This document shows, in pieces, positions 36,859 through 48,800 of a stretch of DNA of 64,000 nt. The position numbers and the translations under genes are program-made. The notes beneath the pieces were generated by a model that did no database searches, was not told the origin of the DNA, and saw nothing but the letters and a program-made list of their open reading frames with translations. Origin of the DNA: Aphrophora alni (lineage: Eukaryota; Arthropoda; Insecta; Hemiptera; Aphrophoridae); the NCBI GenBank assembly GCA_963513935.1, contig OY740772.1, forward strand, positions 13,672,098 through 13,736,097, written 5' to 3'. How positions within the stretch are numbered: position 1 is the stretch's first letter; each line of letters begins with the position of its first letter.

Positions 36859-37539
36859 AATTTTTCTCATAAGTCAAGCTCAACATTTAATATTACACTA
36901 TACATTTAGCAATAATAAAGAGTTGATGTAAGCCTGTGTATGTTCTAGACAATTATCGGAATATTATGATTTATGTTTTTTATCGATTCTCTATAATTTC
37001 TGAGTTTACAGAAAAAATAAAAATATCAGTAGTGTTATTACATCTTTTACCTTAACTCTAGTTTAAATTTCACCTGTTTTGAAAAAAAAAGAAGAAAAAC
37101 CGTCTCTAGAAATAGCTTGAATTTATGAATTTGTGAAATATTTAAGTTCCTGTAGCCATTAAATAGTTAGAGATATCGGAAAATACCTAAGGATAACATT
37201 AAAAAAAAAATTTTTTTTAAATAGAAGTGTTATATAAACTTAGCGTAATAAAATAGGGGTAATTTACCATATAAATTAAGAAACTAGACCGCCATGTTGG
37301 AACCTCTAGTTTTAACTCAAATGGTCAGTTACCTTTTAAAGTATTTTTTGTAACTCTTGTACTTATTGAATAAAATAGTGGCCACACCTGTTTTGATTAC
37401 CCTGGTGTATCAAATAAGTCTTCCTGCCAAATTTGATTAAAATCCAGTCGCTACATTTACCCTGTAGAGCCATCGTGCCAAAAACCAGGGGACCTTAATA
37501 CGTTCCAACATCGATGGGAACCATTATGGTACTTACCTA

Positions 37540-37760
37540 GCCCCATCATACAGTGTAATACAAGCAGATCCTTTAAATGTAATGTTCAATCTTGGGTCTA
37601 GTAGGAAATGTTAAATTGAGTTTTATCCAGTAGGGTAAGTTTGTTTAAAAACTGTTGTTACACAGGTTTTCTGAACCTTGTTATTGTGTATATTACTACT
37701 TTCCTGACGTCGGCTAGATTGAATAGGCCTCGTAGATTGTGTGGGCCATTATATTTAAAA
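37540..37760 (-). repeat. Dispersed repeat family R1, copy 2
   Basis: In reverse orientation this copy carries the same ordered blocks as 29,640-29,960, including TTCAGAAAACCTGTGTAAC, AATTTAACATTTCCTA and TGTATGATGGGGCTA. Confidence 0.7.
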
Positions 37761-38084
37761 GAATCCACTCGCTTCGCTCGTGTCAATGTGGGGTTTGAAG
37801 CTTCGCACGTGACACGGCCCTCCCCGATCTAATACGAATATTATTTTTGTAGGTTAGTGTTCGAAATTACAATTTTGACAATAACTTCACTCTTTGCCAT
37901 CGTAGAGAGTGGGTTTGATAACATTACATTGAGAATTTTAATCCTCATTTCCCCTCTTAATTTAATGTCTTACTAACATACGAGATATGCAAACAAAATT
38001 GTTTAATTTTGACCGCCATTTTGACAATTTCAATTCAGTTTTTCTGAATTAAATTAGTATTCTCACAATATAGCCGCCAAACCA

Positions 38085-38800
38085 AATTTCATGTCCCAAT
38101 CTTAATTTTTGTGGTCGCTTTCGTGCTTACGTACAGACGACAATGGACGGACGGCAGTGGAAAATCACTTTGTCTACAGTTGTGTTGTTGACAAAGTGGC
38201 ATTTTGTTCATTTAAATTAGTTTGCAAAACAGCTGATTTCTCAACAGTTTCACTTTGCCCACTCCGAATGGCAACCGAACAAAACGAAATTTAGGTTACG
38301 TTTATTTGAATTGATTTATAATATACAGGAAATGTCCCGTATGTAGGTTAGATTAATTCTTTCATGTAAAATAACATAAATAAACAACAAAACAACGTTT
38401 TAAAGTTGAAAAAGGAAGTAATTATTCATGAAGATGATTGACAGTGTATGTACACGGATAGTATTTTTCGTTTGCCGAGTTTTGAAGTTGGCAATTCCGT
38501 TTCCAAATAACAATACACCTAAGTTATTTGTAATATTCATAAATAACCTCAGTTTTGACGTGAGAACTTCTACTCAGTGTTTTTTATTTGTCACAAAATA
38601 ACAACTGTAGACAAATAATTATAATGTGCAATTCGTGAGTATTGCACATTATTTTGCACGTTCTCTCGGTTTAAAAAAGTGCCACTTTGCTCACAAATAA
38701 CTATTTTAGGTTTCCTCACGCCATGAAAATTAGAAGAAAAACAGAAATTTTACGATTTACAAACTTATCCTGTACTTCATATACTGGGTGTGAAATTTAA
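38085..38800 (+). repeat. Dispersed repeat R2, copy split by a MITE
   Basis: The left part (38,085-38,168) contains CCCAATCTTAATTTTTGTGG, ACAGACGACAATGGACGG and GAAAATCACTT. The right part (about 38,707-38,800) resumes with GGTTTCCTCACGCCATGAAA and ATACTGGGT. Together they match the uninterrupted copy at 31,380-31,620. Confidence 0.72.
38169..38706. mobile_element. MITE, copy A
   Basis: Begins TTTGTCTACAGTTGT and contains the inverted form ACAACTGTAGACAAA near 38,604-38,618. A second inverted pair is GACAAAGTGGCA near the left end and TGCCACTTTGCTC near the right end. It is nearly identical over about 430 bp to copy B at 43,287. It interrupts repeat R2, so it is a mobile insertion without coding capacity. 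The exact target duplication is not clear. Confidence 0.82.
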
Positions 38801-39584
38801 AAATCAGTCATTTCGAAATTTATCTTTGTTTTAACGAATTTGTCCGACGATACGTAACAACTTTGGCCTAGTTGTCAAAATTGAACAAAAATTGTTACCA
38901 CTAATAAATTCTTAACATACATATTTAGATATGAGTTGAGTCAAAAATGGTGGGAAATTACTACAAGAGCAGGATCGGTACACATTTCATAAGACAGATT
39001 TCTATATCAGTTCTTCTATAAATACCCAGGGAACCGTGAGACATTTTGAGCTAAATTAATAATCTGTTTGTCGAAATGTAGTTTGGTCAAAAATAACGCC
39101 AAGGTCTCTGAATGCGTCCATTGCTATCTATTAGGTGTGTGTGTGTGTCTTCACGCTTTGGTTTAGGCCAATTATTTAAACAATTTGAATACATTTCCAT
39201 ATTATTTAACCACTATACGAAGTATTGGGTATTAATTACCCAGTATATTAAGTATTTTTGACTGATCTTGGCGTTTCATAAAGTTATTTTCGACACTCTA
39301 TCAGTCCGCCCGTTGTTGTTGTACGAACATGAAATTTGATATAATGGGCTCAAATAGAACTCTACTGAAATTTAAAAATCCAATTCAAAATTTAAAACAA
39401 TTTTTTGTTCTTATCTCGTGTGTTATTCAAGTTATAACAAACTAAACTAGATAAAAATTTGCAGATTTCAATTCTGTATGTAATGGCATCAATCCCACAT
39501 CTCTACGATGACAAATAGCGAAGTTATTGTCAAAAATGTAATTGAGCCCTGTCCTATCAAGAGAATGTGATATTTGTATAGTTA

Positions 39585-39860
39585 CAAGATCCCGGAAGCG
39601 AGTGGAGGCACTTCAAGGTCAAGACACTGACAAGAGCGAAGCGAATGGAAACTGTTTAATTATACACACATGTGCAAAGTCCGTTAGGGCCTAGTGGATG
39701 TAAAGGAAGTAGTGATATACACAATTAGGAAGTTCAGAAAATCTGTGTAACAACTGTTTTAAACAAACCTAACCTTAACATTTCCTACAAAGCTCAAGAT
39801 ACCAACTTGTAGCAATTACATATAAGGGTTCTTGCTTGCATTATTTGATGGGGTTGGGTA
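39585..39860 (+). repeat. Dispersed repeat family R1, copy 3
   Basis: Same block order as 29,640-29,960: GTGATATACACAATTAGGA, TTCAGAAAATCTGTGTAAC, then AACATTTCCTA and ATGGGGTTGGGTAGGT. Confidence 0.68.
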
Positions 39861-40277
39861 GGTACTATGACTGCGCCCATAACTTGTTAAAATGTGTTTC
39901 GATTGTGTGTGTTCAATGTTGTACTATTTTTTGGTAAAAATGGAGAGAAGTTTTCCAATCAATTTAAGTGTCAATTTTCGATAATTTCTCTTTAAAATAG
40001 CGTTTTCCCCCACCATTTCAATACTTTTAAATAGTCTACCACTTTTTATCTTTCACAATTCATTGTTTCTATCATAAATCAGCGATATAAAATGACTGAT
40101 TTATTGCATTTAGATGTTATTTCGTCATTTATTTCATCATTTTAAGTATAATCTATCGATTTTTTTTATTCCGCGCGGAAAACAGTTCTGTTTTAAAACT
40201 GTCACTATGAAGAACTGTCAAACTACGTATCAATTTAGTATCAATCATGTCCTGTAACAAGGTCAGGGAAGGTAACT

Positions 40278-40280
<3 letters not shown>

Positions 40281-40330
<50 letters not shown>
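40281..40330. repeat. (TA)n microsatellite
   Basis: Alternating AT dinucleotides over about 50 bases, bracketed by short mirror-like GGTAAC and GGTTACC strings. Confidence 0.95.
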
Positions 40331-40332
<2 letters not shown>

Positions 40333-40708
40333 TTACCTAACCCAGAAGTAGTTAAAGAACTATAGGTCAAGGAAGGTCATTATATAGAATTATATTAAAT
40401 AGAAATCATTTGTATTAACTTTGTAAAATAGTAATGTAGCCAAATAGTATTTTTCAAATAACTGATTAAAATAATCATATTATGTTTTATATAGAAAATT
40501 ATATCCTGGTAGTAAGATAACAGTAGGTGACTCATTGGGGAAACATCTGCAGGCCGGTCCGATTCGGGGAGGGTTTATTGGGGGTGGCCGCAGGGAGTCC
40601 CGGCTCCAAAGCTCAAGCAGTCCTATACAGAGAATAGCTTTGTAAGGAAGTTTTAAAGCTGATGTACTAAACAGCCGATTTAAGTTTGTATTGTTATATT
40701 TGTTGCTA

Positions 40709-41885
40709 TACCGGGTCACGGGTGTTCAAAAAGTCTGGAAACCCCTTAATATTTATTTTATTAATAAACGCAGAGCAATAAAACTCTAGGATTACGTCCT
40801 CACTGTAGTTACCGACTTTTTGCTCATTTTAACTGTCTTTTTTCACTTTGGGGGGACGTCCTGTGGAGGAAGTCTAAAAAACTTAAATGTAAGCATAGGT
40901 CGAATTATACCTCATTTTAAAGGTCTTTGTTAGAGGAACACATTGCCGCAATCCCGACTGAAAAAGGACCATTCGTTTGGAAATGACAGCCTCTTACAAT
41001 TTGTTAACTTTACGTTGCGAAGATTAAGAGGCAGAAGTGAATACTCAACCGTGTTGGTTATGTTAGTGTTTTAGCTATGAGAATTTCACAGCTGGAGTGT
41101 GGAGGGATAGGAAATATCAGTAATGGTCGATTTAATTGTTTAAAAAACGTTAGGAGTGCACAGATGTAATTGGGGACAATTATCATTATTAATAAAATTG
41201 AACAGAGAGTATGTCAGTTGTTTATGTTTAAATTACTTACTTTGCAAGACAATAATTATAAAAAAATAAACTAACCTTGGAAGGTATTACAGTAGGTGCT
41301 CGAAGTGGTGTCCTTGTGTAGCTGATTGGTAGCATTGGTTGCTGATTTTGGCCGTCCGGATCTTGACCGATCTGTTACAGAACCGCGCTGTACGGTCTTC
41401 AACACTGTTGATTTTTGAATAGGTGGTCAATTGGGGCAAGTTTCATTCAACAAGCGGCTTCCTCCTCATATGAACGAGTTCTATCCCCATAACCCCTCAT
41501 CATCAGAATGGTTATTTGCTCTGTCTTACTAAGTGACATTGCAATCTAAACTAAAGCTTACTAAAAATTTGCCATTGAATTAGCATTAAAATCAAACAAA
41601 CTTTAAGAGGCTGCCATTTCCAAACGAATGGTCCTTTTTCAGTCGGGATAGCGGCATTGTGTTCCTCTAACAAAGACCTTTAAAATGAGGTATAATTCGA
41701 CCTATGCTTACATTTAAGATTTTTTAGACTTACTCCACAGGACGTCCCCCCAAAGCGAAAAAAGACAGTTAAAATTAACAAAAAGTCAGTAACTACAGTG
41801 AGGACGTAATCCTAGAGTTTCATTGTTCTGCTTTTATTTATAAAATTAATATTAAGGGGTTTCCAGACTTTTTGAACACCCGGTA
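40709..41885 (-). mobile_element. Tc1/IS630-type element with very long inverted arms
   Basis: The outer termini are TACCGGGTGTTCAAAAAGTC (right end, read inward) and the same with a 7-base insertion on the left; TA flanks both ends. The arms, 40,709-40,995 and 41,605-41,885, are close reverse complements of about 285 bp. The interior carries a transposase N-terminus on the minus strand (41,271-41,539). At 1,177 bp there is no room for a DDE catalytic domain, so the copy must depend on another transposase. Confidence 0.88.
41271..41539 (-). pseudogene. N-terminal fragment of a Tc1/IS630-type transposase
   Basis: From ATG at 41,539 the frame reads SLSKTEQITILMMRGYGD then RTRSYEEEAA, then a TGA. 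After shifts it shows a STVLKTVQRGSVTDRS-like remnant and a GRPKSATN-like stretch. These are the two helix-turn-helix halves and the GRPK linker typical of paired-like DNA-binding domains in such transposases. The segment ends CTTCCAAG before GTTAGT, a possible splice donor. Stop codons and frameshifts make it non-functional. Confidence 0.72.
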
Positions 41886-42329
41886 TAACGTTAACGGCTA
41901 CTGATTTATATTTTGTTGTAATAACTCAGTTTTTTTATTTTTAAATATCAATATGAAACAAAATTTTAAATCCTTATAACCTTGCGAAGTTTCATCGAGA
42001 TCGGTGTAGTTGATGTTGTTATTAACCCGCGTACAAAGATCGAGCTTTACAGCTGTCATTTACTTACGGAAAAATTAAATAAGAAAATTTCTTATGATAT
42101 TAACCTAACTTCTAATTATTGTGATATCGAAAAAAACTGAACGTTAATACCTTCTTCCGAGTGGAAACTATGATGTTACAAATTCTCTTTAAAATGGGTT
42201 CAAGAGTTTTTAAGATCTGAGAGGACAAACATAGACCACCTCTCTACAGATTGATTTAGTGTAGATTTGATTAAAATCTTGTAAAAAAAGAGAATATTTG
42301 CCAAAACAATACAAGTTGAGTGAAATCAT

Positions 42330-42560
42330 GGTAATTACCCAACCCCTAATACAATCAGATCCTCTAAATGTAATGCCCAAAAGTTGGTTTGTTGAGCCTT
42401 GTAGGAAATATTAAATTGTATTGATAGATCGAGTTTTATTCAGTAGGGTAAATGTATTTCAAAGGTTTTCTGAAACTCGTAAAATTGTATATTACCACCT
42501 TCTTGAGACCACATGTGAATTTATTAATCATTTCCCACTCGCTTCGGGGGGCAGTATCTC
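42330..42560 (-). repeat. Dispersed repeat family R1, copy 4
   Basis: In reverse orientation it has the family's TTCAGAAAACC segment, an AATTTAATATTTCCTA segment and a GATCTGATTGTATT segment in the expected order, more diverged than the other copies. Confidence 0.65.
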
Positions 42561-43286
42561 GGCTCCAGCAGGCGTCAAAGATGTTAGTATGTGAAGAAGC
42601 GTCCACCCCACTCAAGAATTTTCCTCAGAGGTCATTACAATTTTGATAAAACTTCGCAATATGTGTTCCTATCAAATGTAATTTTGTATATGTGGAAGAG
42701 GGGACTTTTGAGTCTAATCTCGCATTTAAAATAAAAACAAATTCAATTCAATTTAAATTAGTTGGTATTATTTGCAGAAATAAAATTTGCAGAATTTTTG
42801 TCTAATTTAGTGTGTTATAGGTTGAATAATACACGAGATATGAATAAAAACTGTTTAAAATGGCCGCCATTTTATCGAAGATAAAATAAAATAATAATCC
42901 CCAAACGGCCGGGTATGCTCATTTTGCAAGTCATAACCTTATTTTGGTTTTAAATGACTGTGTCGAATCAGCTCAAGAAATTATAGATTTTTATGACGTA
43001 ATAGATATCTTTATTTATTTCTTAACAAAATTTGAATTATTTCATTTCTTACATATTCACACAAAACTTTTATTTACAATCTTATATAAAAATAAAATTA
43101 ACAAAATCAAAGAACAGGAGAAACATTTACAGCGAATAAATTTAATAAATAATAGGGATCGTTTGAGACAAATTCTGATTTGGGATTTCCATCATTTAAA
43201 TAAAACGAAATAATTTTTGGAATTAGAAAATTCTAAGAGCAGCTGTAATCTTTTAAAATAACACATTACTTGATGTAAAAAGTACA

Positions 43287-43889
43287 TTTGTCTACAATTG
43301 TTGACAAAGTGGCATTTTGTTCATTTAAATTAGTTTGCAAAACATCTGATTTCTCAACAGTCTCACTTTGCCCACTACTTTGCACACTACTTTGCTCACT
43401 CCGGATGGCAACCTAACAAAACGAAATTTAGGTTAAGTTTATTTGAATTGGTTTATAATATACAGGAAATGTCCCGTATGTAGGTTAGATTAATTCTTTC
43501 ATGTAAAATAACATAAATAAACAACAAAACAACGTTTTAAAGTTGAAAAAAGGAAGTAATTATTCATGAAGATGATTGACAGTGTATGTACACGGAGAAT
43601 ATTTTTCGTTTGCCGAGTTTTGAAGTTGGCAATCCCGTTTCCTCAACAATACACCTAAGTTATTTGTAATATTCATAAATAACCTCAGTTTTGACGTGAG
43701 AACTTCTACTCATTGTTGATAGTTTTAAAATAAATATGGACAACTGTAGACAAAGTATAATGTGCAATTCGTGAGCAAGTGTCTTTTTTAAACTCGATAA
43801 AATTGACGCACTCGGCAAGCCTCGTGCGTCAACATTTTCCTCTCGTTTAAAAAAGTGCCACTTTGCTCACTAGTTGCACAAATAACTAT
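43287..43889. mobile_element. MITE, copy B
   Basis: Nearly identical over its central 400 bp to copy A at 38,169-38,706, and shares the same left start (TTTGTCTACA) and right end (GCACAAATAACTATTTT). It differs by a longer right part, with an added ACGCACTCGGC...GCGTC hairpin-like segment near 43,806-43,830, and by a repeated CTTTGC(C/T)CACTAC near 43,368. The high similarity implies recent activity. Confidence 0.82.
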
Positions 43890-45884
43890 TTTCTATAAAT
43901 AATATACAATCTTTTCCGAATAAGTCCATTCATCCCCTCTAATAAAATTTACAATAAAAAAAAACAAAAATTCAAAACTATTGTTCACCCATGTTACAAA
44001 TTTATTCCGCGGGAAGGGGGAGCTATGTGTGCCAATGGGCGTAAACGATCTTAGTTACTACGTATAGTGGTATAAGTATTTGAATGGTTTAAATATTTCC
44101 AATTAGAGACAGTAAATATGGGGTAAAATTATTTGTCATAATTTAAGTAAACAAACTTTTTAAAATTTCATATTCCACAGAAACAGGCTCTTAGTGGAGA
44201 AATTAAAATCATGGTTCTCTCGATTGTGTTTTTGAAAACTTTATGCGAGTGCAAATCTGATGATGGTGGTATAGATCGCTGAAACCGGTCATCTGTGATT
44301 ACCAAAAAACATTTGTTAGATGGAAAATATAGGGTAATTTTCATAAATATATGAATCCTGGTGGTTGTATCCTGGTGGTGAAATACAGACAATCCTGGCG
44401 GTTATTTTATTTAAATGTTTAATGAGGTTATGTTGATATCTCCACATGACAAGCAACACCTGTTTTGTTGACTCTGACATTCTTGTATTAATTGTATGTT
44501 GTTAGTAAGGTGCTGCTCTCACATTTAATAAGGCTATTCTCCATATACGTTTTACGGCAATAGTTGGAACTAAGCCATCCAACTATTATAAACTGCAGTA
44601 ATGAGAGAACAATTGTATGCGGATTATTGGGACAATAATTTATAACTAGTGTATTTCTTTTGGTCTTTCTGGCCATATTTTGAAGTTATTATTAGTTTTA
44701 TAACTCAAAAATTTAGAGTTAGCTAGCATAAGATCAAAACAAAAATTTCGAAAGATTATTCAAATTCAAATGAATAATTTTATAAATAAATTGTACACAA
44801 ACCACAATCATTGTGCAATCTGTCTCACTCACCCATCTTAAAAAAAAGGCATTTTCATAAATTTCTATTTTATTTATAATTAATTACATAGATGAAAGTA
44901 CATTTGAAGATAATTTACTTTGGAAATTATCCAATCACTCGGATGTGCCAATTTTGAGAAATTATGTATTTTATTCACATTTATGCCTTTTTAACTTTAT
45001 AATTTACTAACTGATATTGTTGGAGAGGTAGGGAACATTATCTTTAGTTTGGGGCTTTAAAGGCTACACGTGAGTAAACTTTGACCACAATTGTTAGAAC
45101 CGAATTTAAGAAAATCGTAATTTTGTGCTTTTGGTTTTTGGCACCCTTAATTTTGTCCTGAGATAGGAGTTAAAATGTACCCACATGCAAAATTTGATTA
45201 AAATCTGTGCAAGCATTGCGCTGTAAAGCACTGCACATACGACAAACGCCAGACAGACAAATTGACACTATTCCAAAAACCATAAACCATACTCTATACT
45301 ACGTATATATGAGAAAGTAACGTACTTCTATCGCCGTTATTGAAAACCCAATTATAATAAGTGAGAAAGTTTGTGCACGAATTATTCTTCTTTATAAATT
45401 GATGTACATTTGAAGTCGTATAATGCGGACCCAACTAGTACGCAGGCCAATAAAAACACTTTAATGATCCACATGCGGTCGGACGAGTGTCTTTTGGCAA
45501 CGATACGGGTTCTAATGACGGCGCTTCTAGGTAAAATAAACAACAATAATGATACTGCCTTCTATATTTAAATGTGCATCATATTGGAACAAAACCCTAA
45601 ACTGATCACAAGTTGTGTGGGCCTTCTAAATATTTGTATAAGCAGAGGTTGAGAGGGGAAGGAAATGATTTTTATACAAAGTCAATAAAAAGGGTGGCCG
45701 TGATTTCGAGGTAAAATAACTGAGTTTGTAGTTCTGGTAAGTAATTAATTTTGATACCAAAAGGTACTGAAAATAATCAACCTAGTAATTTGTTTGCATT
45801 ACGTAGTAATAAGAGCACCCTCTGTTGTTCGGCAAACATATAGGCGATAGTTAATAGCTGTCTAGTACACTCGATCATACCAGG
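43890..45884. other. AT-rich non-coding DNA left of the satellite
   Basis: No gene seen. A segment near 45,185-45,260 (AAATTTGATTAAAATCTGTG then CAGACAGACA) is typical of the 3' ends of insect retroelements and has relatives near 37,430. Confidence 0.55.
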
Positions 45885-48800
45885 AATGCTGTCGCTATGG
45901 CGGCAGTGATTCTCTCTCTCTCTCTCTCTCTCGTATATCGAGGATTTCCTCACTGAAGACAACCTTCTTATCAGAAGAAAAATTCAGTAGGAATCAGACC
46001 AGGGCTTCTTGTCGCTCTATGGCGGCAGTGCTTCTCTCTCGTATATCCAGGATTTCCTCACTGAAGACAATCTTCTTATCAGAAGAAAAATTCAGTAGAA
46101 ATCAGATCAGGACTTCTTGTCACTATGGCGGCAGTAATTCTCTCTCGTATATCCAGGATTTCCTCACTGAAGACAATCTTCTTATCAGAAGAAAAATTCA
46201 GTAGAAATCAGATAAGGACTTCTTGTCACTATGGCGGCAGTAATTCTCTCTCCTATATCCAGGATTTCCTCAGTGAAGACAATCTTCTTAACAGAAGAAA
46301 AAGTCAGTAAGGATCATCTCAATGCTTCTTGTCGCTATGGCGGTAGTTATTCTCTCTCGTATATCCAGGATTTCCTCTGTGAAGACATCCTTCTTACCAG
46401 AAAAAAGTCAGTAGGGATCAGGGATTCTTGTCGCTCTATGGCGGCAGTGATTCTATCTCGTATATCCAGGATTTCCTCAGTGAAGACAATCTTCTTAACA
46501 GAAGAAAAATTCAGTAGGAATCAGACCAGGGATTCTTGTCGCTCTATGGCGGCAATAATTCTCTCTCGTATATCCAGGATTTCCTCACTGAAGACAATCT
46601 TCTTATCAGAAGAAAAATTCAGTAGAAATCAGATCAGGACTTCTTGTCACTATGGCGGCAGTAATTCTCTCTCGTATATCCAGGATTTCCTCACTGAAGA
46701 CAATCTTCTTATCAGAAGAAAAATTCAGTAGAAATCAGATCAGGACTTCTTGTCACTATGGCGGCAGTAATTCTCTCTCGTATATCCAGGATTTCCTCAC
46801 TGAAGACAATCTTCTTATCAGAAGAAAAATTCAGTAGAAATCAGATCAGGACTTCTTGTCACTATGGCGGCAGTAATTCTCTCTCGTATATCCAGGATTT
46901 CCTCACTGAAGACAATCTTCTTATCAGAAGAAAAATTCAGTAGAAATCAGATCAGGACTTCTTGTCACTATGGCGGCAGTAATTCTCTCTCGTATATCCA
47001 GGATTTCCTCACTGAAGACAATCTTCTTATCAGAAAAAAAATTCAGTAGAAATCAGATCAGGACTTCTTGTCACTATGGCGGCAGTAATTCTCTCTCGTA
47101 TATCCAGGATTTCCTCACTGAAGACAATCTTCTTATCAGAAGAAAAATTCAGTAGGAATCAGATCAGGACTTCTTGTCACTATCGCGGCAGTGATTCTCT
47201 CGCTTATATCCAGGATTTCCTCACTGAAGACAATCTTCTTATCAGAAGAAAAATTCAGTAGAAATCAGATCAGGACTTCTTGTCACTATCGCGGCAGTAA
47301 TTCTCTCTCGTATATCCAGGATTTCCTCACTGAAGACAATCTTCTTACCAGAAGAAAAATTCAGTTGGAATCAGACCAGGGCTTCTTGTCACTATGGTGG
47401 CAGTGATTCTCTCTCGTATATCCAGGATTTCCTCAGTGAAGACAATCTTCTTACCAGAAGAAAAATTCAGTAGGAATCAGACCAGGGCTTCTTGTCGCTA
47501 TGGTGGCAGTGATTCTCTCTCGTATATCAAGGATTTCTTCACTGAAGACAATCTTCTTAACAGAAAAAAAGTCAGTAGGGATCAGGGATTCTTGTCGCTC
47601 TATGGTGGCAGTGATTCTCTCTCGTATATCCAGGATTTCCTCAGTGAAGACAATCTTCTTACCAGAAGAAAAATTCAGTAGGAATCAGACCAGGGCTTCT
47701 TGTCGCTATGGTGGCAGTGATTCTCTCTCGTATATCAAGGATTTCTTCACTGAAGACAACCTTCTTAACAGAAAAAAAGTCAGTAGGGATCAGGGATTCT
47801 TGTCGCTCTATGGTGGCAGTGATTCTCTCTCGTATATCCAGGATTTCTTCACTGAAGACAACCTTCTTAACAGAAGAAAAATTCAGTTGGAATCAGACCA
47901 GGGCTTCTTGTCACTATGGCGGCAGTGATTCTCTCTCGTATACCCAGGATTTCCTCAGTGAAGACAATCTTCTTACCAGAAGAAAAATTCAGTAGGAATC
48001 AGACCAGGGCTTCTTGTCGCTATGGTGGCAGTGATTCTCTCTCGTATATCAAGGATTTCTTCACTGAAGACAATCTTCTTAACAGAAAAAAAGTCAGTAG
48101 GGATCAGGGATTCTTGTCGCTCTATGGCGGCAGTGATTCTCTCTCGTATATCCAGGAGTTCCTCACTGAAGACAATCTTCTTAACAGAAGAAAAATTCAG
48201 TAGGAATCAGACCAGGGCTTCTTGTACCTCTATGGCGGCAGTGATTCTCTCTCGTATATCCAGGAGTTCCTCACTGAAGACAATCTTCTTAACAGAAGAA
48301 AAATTCAGTAGGAATCAGACCAGGGCTTCTTGTCGCTCTATGGCGGCAGTGATTCTCTCTCGTATATCCAGGAGTTCCTCACTGAAGACAATCTTCTTAA
48401 CAGAAGAAAAATTCAGTAGGAATCAGACCAGGGCTTCTTGTAGCTCTATGGCGGCAGTGATTCTCTCTCGTATATCCAGGAGTTCCTCACTGAAGACAAT
48501 CTTCTTAACAGAAGAAAAATTCAGTAGGAATCAGACCAGGGCTTCTTGTCGCTCTATGGCGGCAGTGATTCTCTCTCGTATATCCAGGAGTTCCTCACTG
48601 AAGACAATCTTCTTAACAGAAGAAAAATTCAGTAGGAATCAGACCAGGGCTTCTTGTAGCTCTATGGCGGCAGTGATTCTCTCTCGTATATCCAGGAGTT
48701 CCTTACTGAAGACAATCTTCTTAACAGAAGAAAAATTCAGTAGGAATCAGACCAGGGCTTCTTGTAGCTCTATGGCGGCAGTGATTCTCTCTCGTATATC

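Noticed and set aside
42944..43213. 89-codon plus-strand open frame rich in Phe, Ile and Lys
   Set aside because: Composition is what AT-rich DNA gives by chance; no motif, no plausible leader or splice context.
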